DNA from: Polytrichum commune
Taxonomy: Eukaryota > Streptophyta > Polytrichopsida > Polytrichales > Polytrichaceae
NCBI GenBank assembly: GCA_950295325.1
Contig: OX485806.1
Coordinates: 32,240,001 to 32,304,000, forward strand
Direction of reading: 5' to 3'
Length of the DNA: 64,000 nt
Shown: piece by piece, positions 61,600-64,000 of the stretch
Layout of the letters: each line of letters opens with the position of its first letter
Position numbering within the stretch: position 1 is the first letter of the stretch
Notes under the pieces: generated by a model
The model's input: the letters and a program-made list of their open reading frames with translations, nothing else
Databases searched by the model: none
Told to the model about the DNA's origin: nothing
Translations under genes and position numbers: made by a program

Positions 61600-62350
61600 G
61601 CCACACTACACCCTTTTATGGTATCCACACTAATTGTTGTATTTGGTGTCACTTAGTAATTGGATTCACGCAATGCTATATCTATTATTTTACCGTATAT
61701 CTCATTATTCTTTTCTTTCCAACAAAGGTCAAATTGGTTGTTTGGACATTATATATGGAGCATCAACATCGTCACTTGGTAAAAAAATTATTTTACATCA
61801 ATAGTAACAAGATATAGCATTGTGTAACTCCAAACAGTTTGTGACACTACACTAAATATTGTGTTAAGTGTAGTGTCACTTACAATTCAGAGTTACGCAA
61901 TGCTATGATTTTATTTTATTTAACTATTGATGTTGTTTTGTACCAAGTAAAGATGTTAATGTTCTATAATGTCCAGATGACCTATTTGACCTTTGTTGGT
62001 AAAAGTTTTGATCTACAATATACAATTTAGGTGTTGTGTGTTTCTGAATAGTTATAGTGACCTTGAATACCGTAAACGGTGTACTGAGTTTATTGCCCCC
62101 ACTAAAATGCTAGGGATTATTGCATCACTACATTGATTATCCCAATTAGTGCGTGTTGTTGTTTGGAGTTACACAGTGCTATAACTATTTTAGGAGAATG
62201 TAATATTTTACCAAGGAAAGTCATTTATGTTTTATAATGTTTGAACAAAATCTGGAATTTTTGTTGGTGAAAAATGAACTTTTGAATAAGACATTAGTGC
62301 ACTGCCTAACTCCAAATAGTAACATGCATTAATTGGGGTAATGAGTGCAG
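61600..62350. repeat. Cluster of three to four 'TAGTGTCACTT' MITE copies
   Basis: Copies lie at about 61645-61855 (gtgtcacttagtaattggat ... tgtaactccaaacagtttgt), 61857-62090 (gtgtcacttacaattcagag ... gaatagttatagtgacc) and 62130-62345 (ttggagttacacagtgctat ... actccaaatagt). All share acgcaatgctat-like subterminal and gtcaaattggttgtttggac-like interior blocks with 11427-11645. They are nearly head to tail. Confidence 0.75.
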
Positions 62351-62411
62351 GTGCATGCACACTATATATGAACCCATTGTGTTATTTTAACTTCAGAGGT
62401 CCACGCTGCTA

Positions 62412-62640
62412 AGGATTCATGGTGTTCATGTAAACTCATCCATTGTGGAGGTGAAAATGTAGTGAACTATTTCACAACCTATAAATGAGTAGTTTTAGAT
62501 GAATTGACTCCGAAAATAGCATCAAAGATCTAGTGGACCCCAACATGCATGCATTGACCCTCAACCTTGTAGTGGACTTGTTTTCACTGAGGGTGCCTTT
62601 ATCTACAATGGATGAGTTTACACAAACATCATGAACTCCA
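62412..62640. repeat. MITE, 'GGGGTTCAYGGTGTCTATG' family, short copy
   Basis: TIRs: ggattcatggtgttcatgta with aactcatccattgtgg on the left and, inverted, ggagttcatgatgtttgtgt with aaactcatccattgta on the right. About 230 bp; the interior differs from the long form at 25801. Confidence 0.75.
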
Positions 62641-64000
62641 TGGCATTCCATTCTATTGGATTGGAAGCAATATGCATAGTAATGATTCTAATGAAATATA
62701 AAATTAAATAAATAAATAAAATAGTTGACTACTCTAGTCAACTAAGACAATGAATTGCTTCTAGCAATTCCTAGGAGCAAATTTACAAGCAATCAAAATA
62801 TCCCAAAACAAAATTTGAAGCATTGGATGATAATTATTGTTGGTTGCAAGGCCTATCATTTCATAGTCTTTTGAATTTGCATTTTTATCTTTATTGTAGT
62901 TGGCTAGCTACAGTGATTATCTCAATAAAAGAGGGAGGGCTAGTAGTGAGTGTGGGGAATTAGCGAAGGTGATACCAAATTTCTTTACACTATGAAATCA
63001 GTGCCACCCAAAGTTCTAGGAAACATTGTTCATCCCAACACTATACATTCAAAATATCATTCATGGCAGCATCATTCATTGAAAGTACCAGCACTATTCA
63101 TCCTAGCGATATCCATTGACAAGCAAGTGTTTGCATGTGATTTGATTTATCACTCTACAAGCACCTCATAGCACACTTATTTTCTTGAAATACGTGGTAA
63201 AAGAGCATGTATTCATGAAGATCAATACACTAGATAACACGTTCCCAAACAATAAGGTCCCTAACAACATGCTTGTGAAATTGGCACAAAAGCATTTGTA
63301 AGGGATGTAGAATGGGCATGTGAGATTTTAACAAAGTAATTGATCTCAATTGTGTTGCTTGGGATCGTGTTCGCTATTAATGCATGCCCATGCAATTAAA
63401 TCACTTCACCTCCAGCTTGACTGCAATTTTAGTGCACAATACAATATACATGAAAAAATATGCGTTTTACAATGAGATTGGACTATGTGCTCAAACTATG
63501 GACACCAATCTAGGTTCAATTGTTAACATAAATGAGAAGGCACTATATGTGATCATTTTTAGGAATAAAGAGAATCCTCGTGTTGACCTCCTATGCATAT
63601 GAACCTTGGTTTTTGAAGTTCTTGAAATGACAATCTAAACATTTCACAATTGCTAACTTAACCAGATGAAACAATTCTTGATTCGGTGCAACGGCCATAA
63701 ATGTTTGTGGAGTTGGAAGTGCTTCCCAATAGAACCACATACTTTACTTGTTGTTGTTTTTTCAATCACAAACCCTCAAAAAGGGAAAAAAAATACATAA
63801 AATAATAGCATTGTTGTTCTATGATGTCAAATAATCACTTAAATCGTAAACGTGACCTATGTGACCACATTTGATCATTAAATGAACCTTGATTGTCAAG
63901 AATCATATAATATAGTGTTGAACTTTCATAAAACTTTCTCCTCATATATTCCTAGACACTTATAACTACACTAAATATGATGTTTAGTGTGACTTGCTAT
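62641..64000. other. Gene-free end of window
   Basis: AT-rich DNA with a decayed 'gtgtggctccaagaa'-type copy at about 63440-63630. The final 30 bases (cactaaatatgatgtttagt) look like the start of another 'CACTAAATATGAT' MITE cut by the window edge. No gene is seen. Confidence 0.5.

Noticed and set aside
1-64000. CRISPR array, bacterial operon or phage-type features
   Set aside because: No spaced direct repeats, no operon-like tight gene packing and no ribosome binding sites. The intron-rich genes make this a nuclear plant sequence.

Overview
The window looks like nuclear DNA of a land plant. The genes have many short exons with GT-AG introns, and the recognisable products are plant types: a RanBP2-finger histone deacetylase of the HDA15 kind, a UFM1-activating enzyme (UBA5), a GT92 galactan synthase-like enzyme and a short COX7a-like protein. 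Genes are sparse (five in 64 kb) and sit in AT-rich DNA full of small inverted-repeat elements. I suspect a non-seed plant such as a moss, from the trihelix protein type and gene density, but that is a weak inference.

Layout. 1-5.8 kb: repeats only. 5.8-10.5 kb: HDA15-like histone deacetylase, + strand, six exons of which five are interrupted by introns within the coding part (coding 7031-10448). 10.5-26.6 kb: long gene-free stretch with several MITE families, a probable SINE family in young and decayed copies, a tiny retroposed repeat with a clean target-site duplication, and about 1.9 kb of very C-rich, G-poor DNA. 26.7-32.2 kb: a four-exon + strand gene. Its first two exons resemble the start of UBA5 and its last two encode a trihelix (Myb/SANT-like) DNA-binding protein. 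32.2-38.2 kb: mostly featureless. 38.2-46.1 kb: complete 14-exon UBA5 gene, + strand, with a tandem array and two MITE copies in its introns and a third copy directly after its stop. 46.6-46.8 kb: COX7a-like gene, - strand, convergent with UBA5. 46.9-57.9 kb: gene-free, with nested and fold-back elements, including an inverted repeat with arms of about 240 bp. 57.9-59.9 kb: two-exon GALS-like GT92 glycosyltransferase, - strand. 60-64 kb: its upstream region, then a cluster of related MITEs.

The genes do not form one pathway: chromatin deacetylation, ufmylation, respiration and cell-wall galactan synthesis are each represented once. The most interesting point is the relation between UBA5 and the chimeric gene about 11 kb upstream. 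Both begin with a 90-bp coding exon that ends in phase 0 before a homologous second exon, which suggests partial local duplication of UBA5 and capture of its 5' exons by a trihelix gene. The UBA5-like helix has then apparently been copied twice more inside the chimeric protein.
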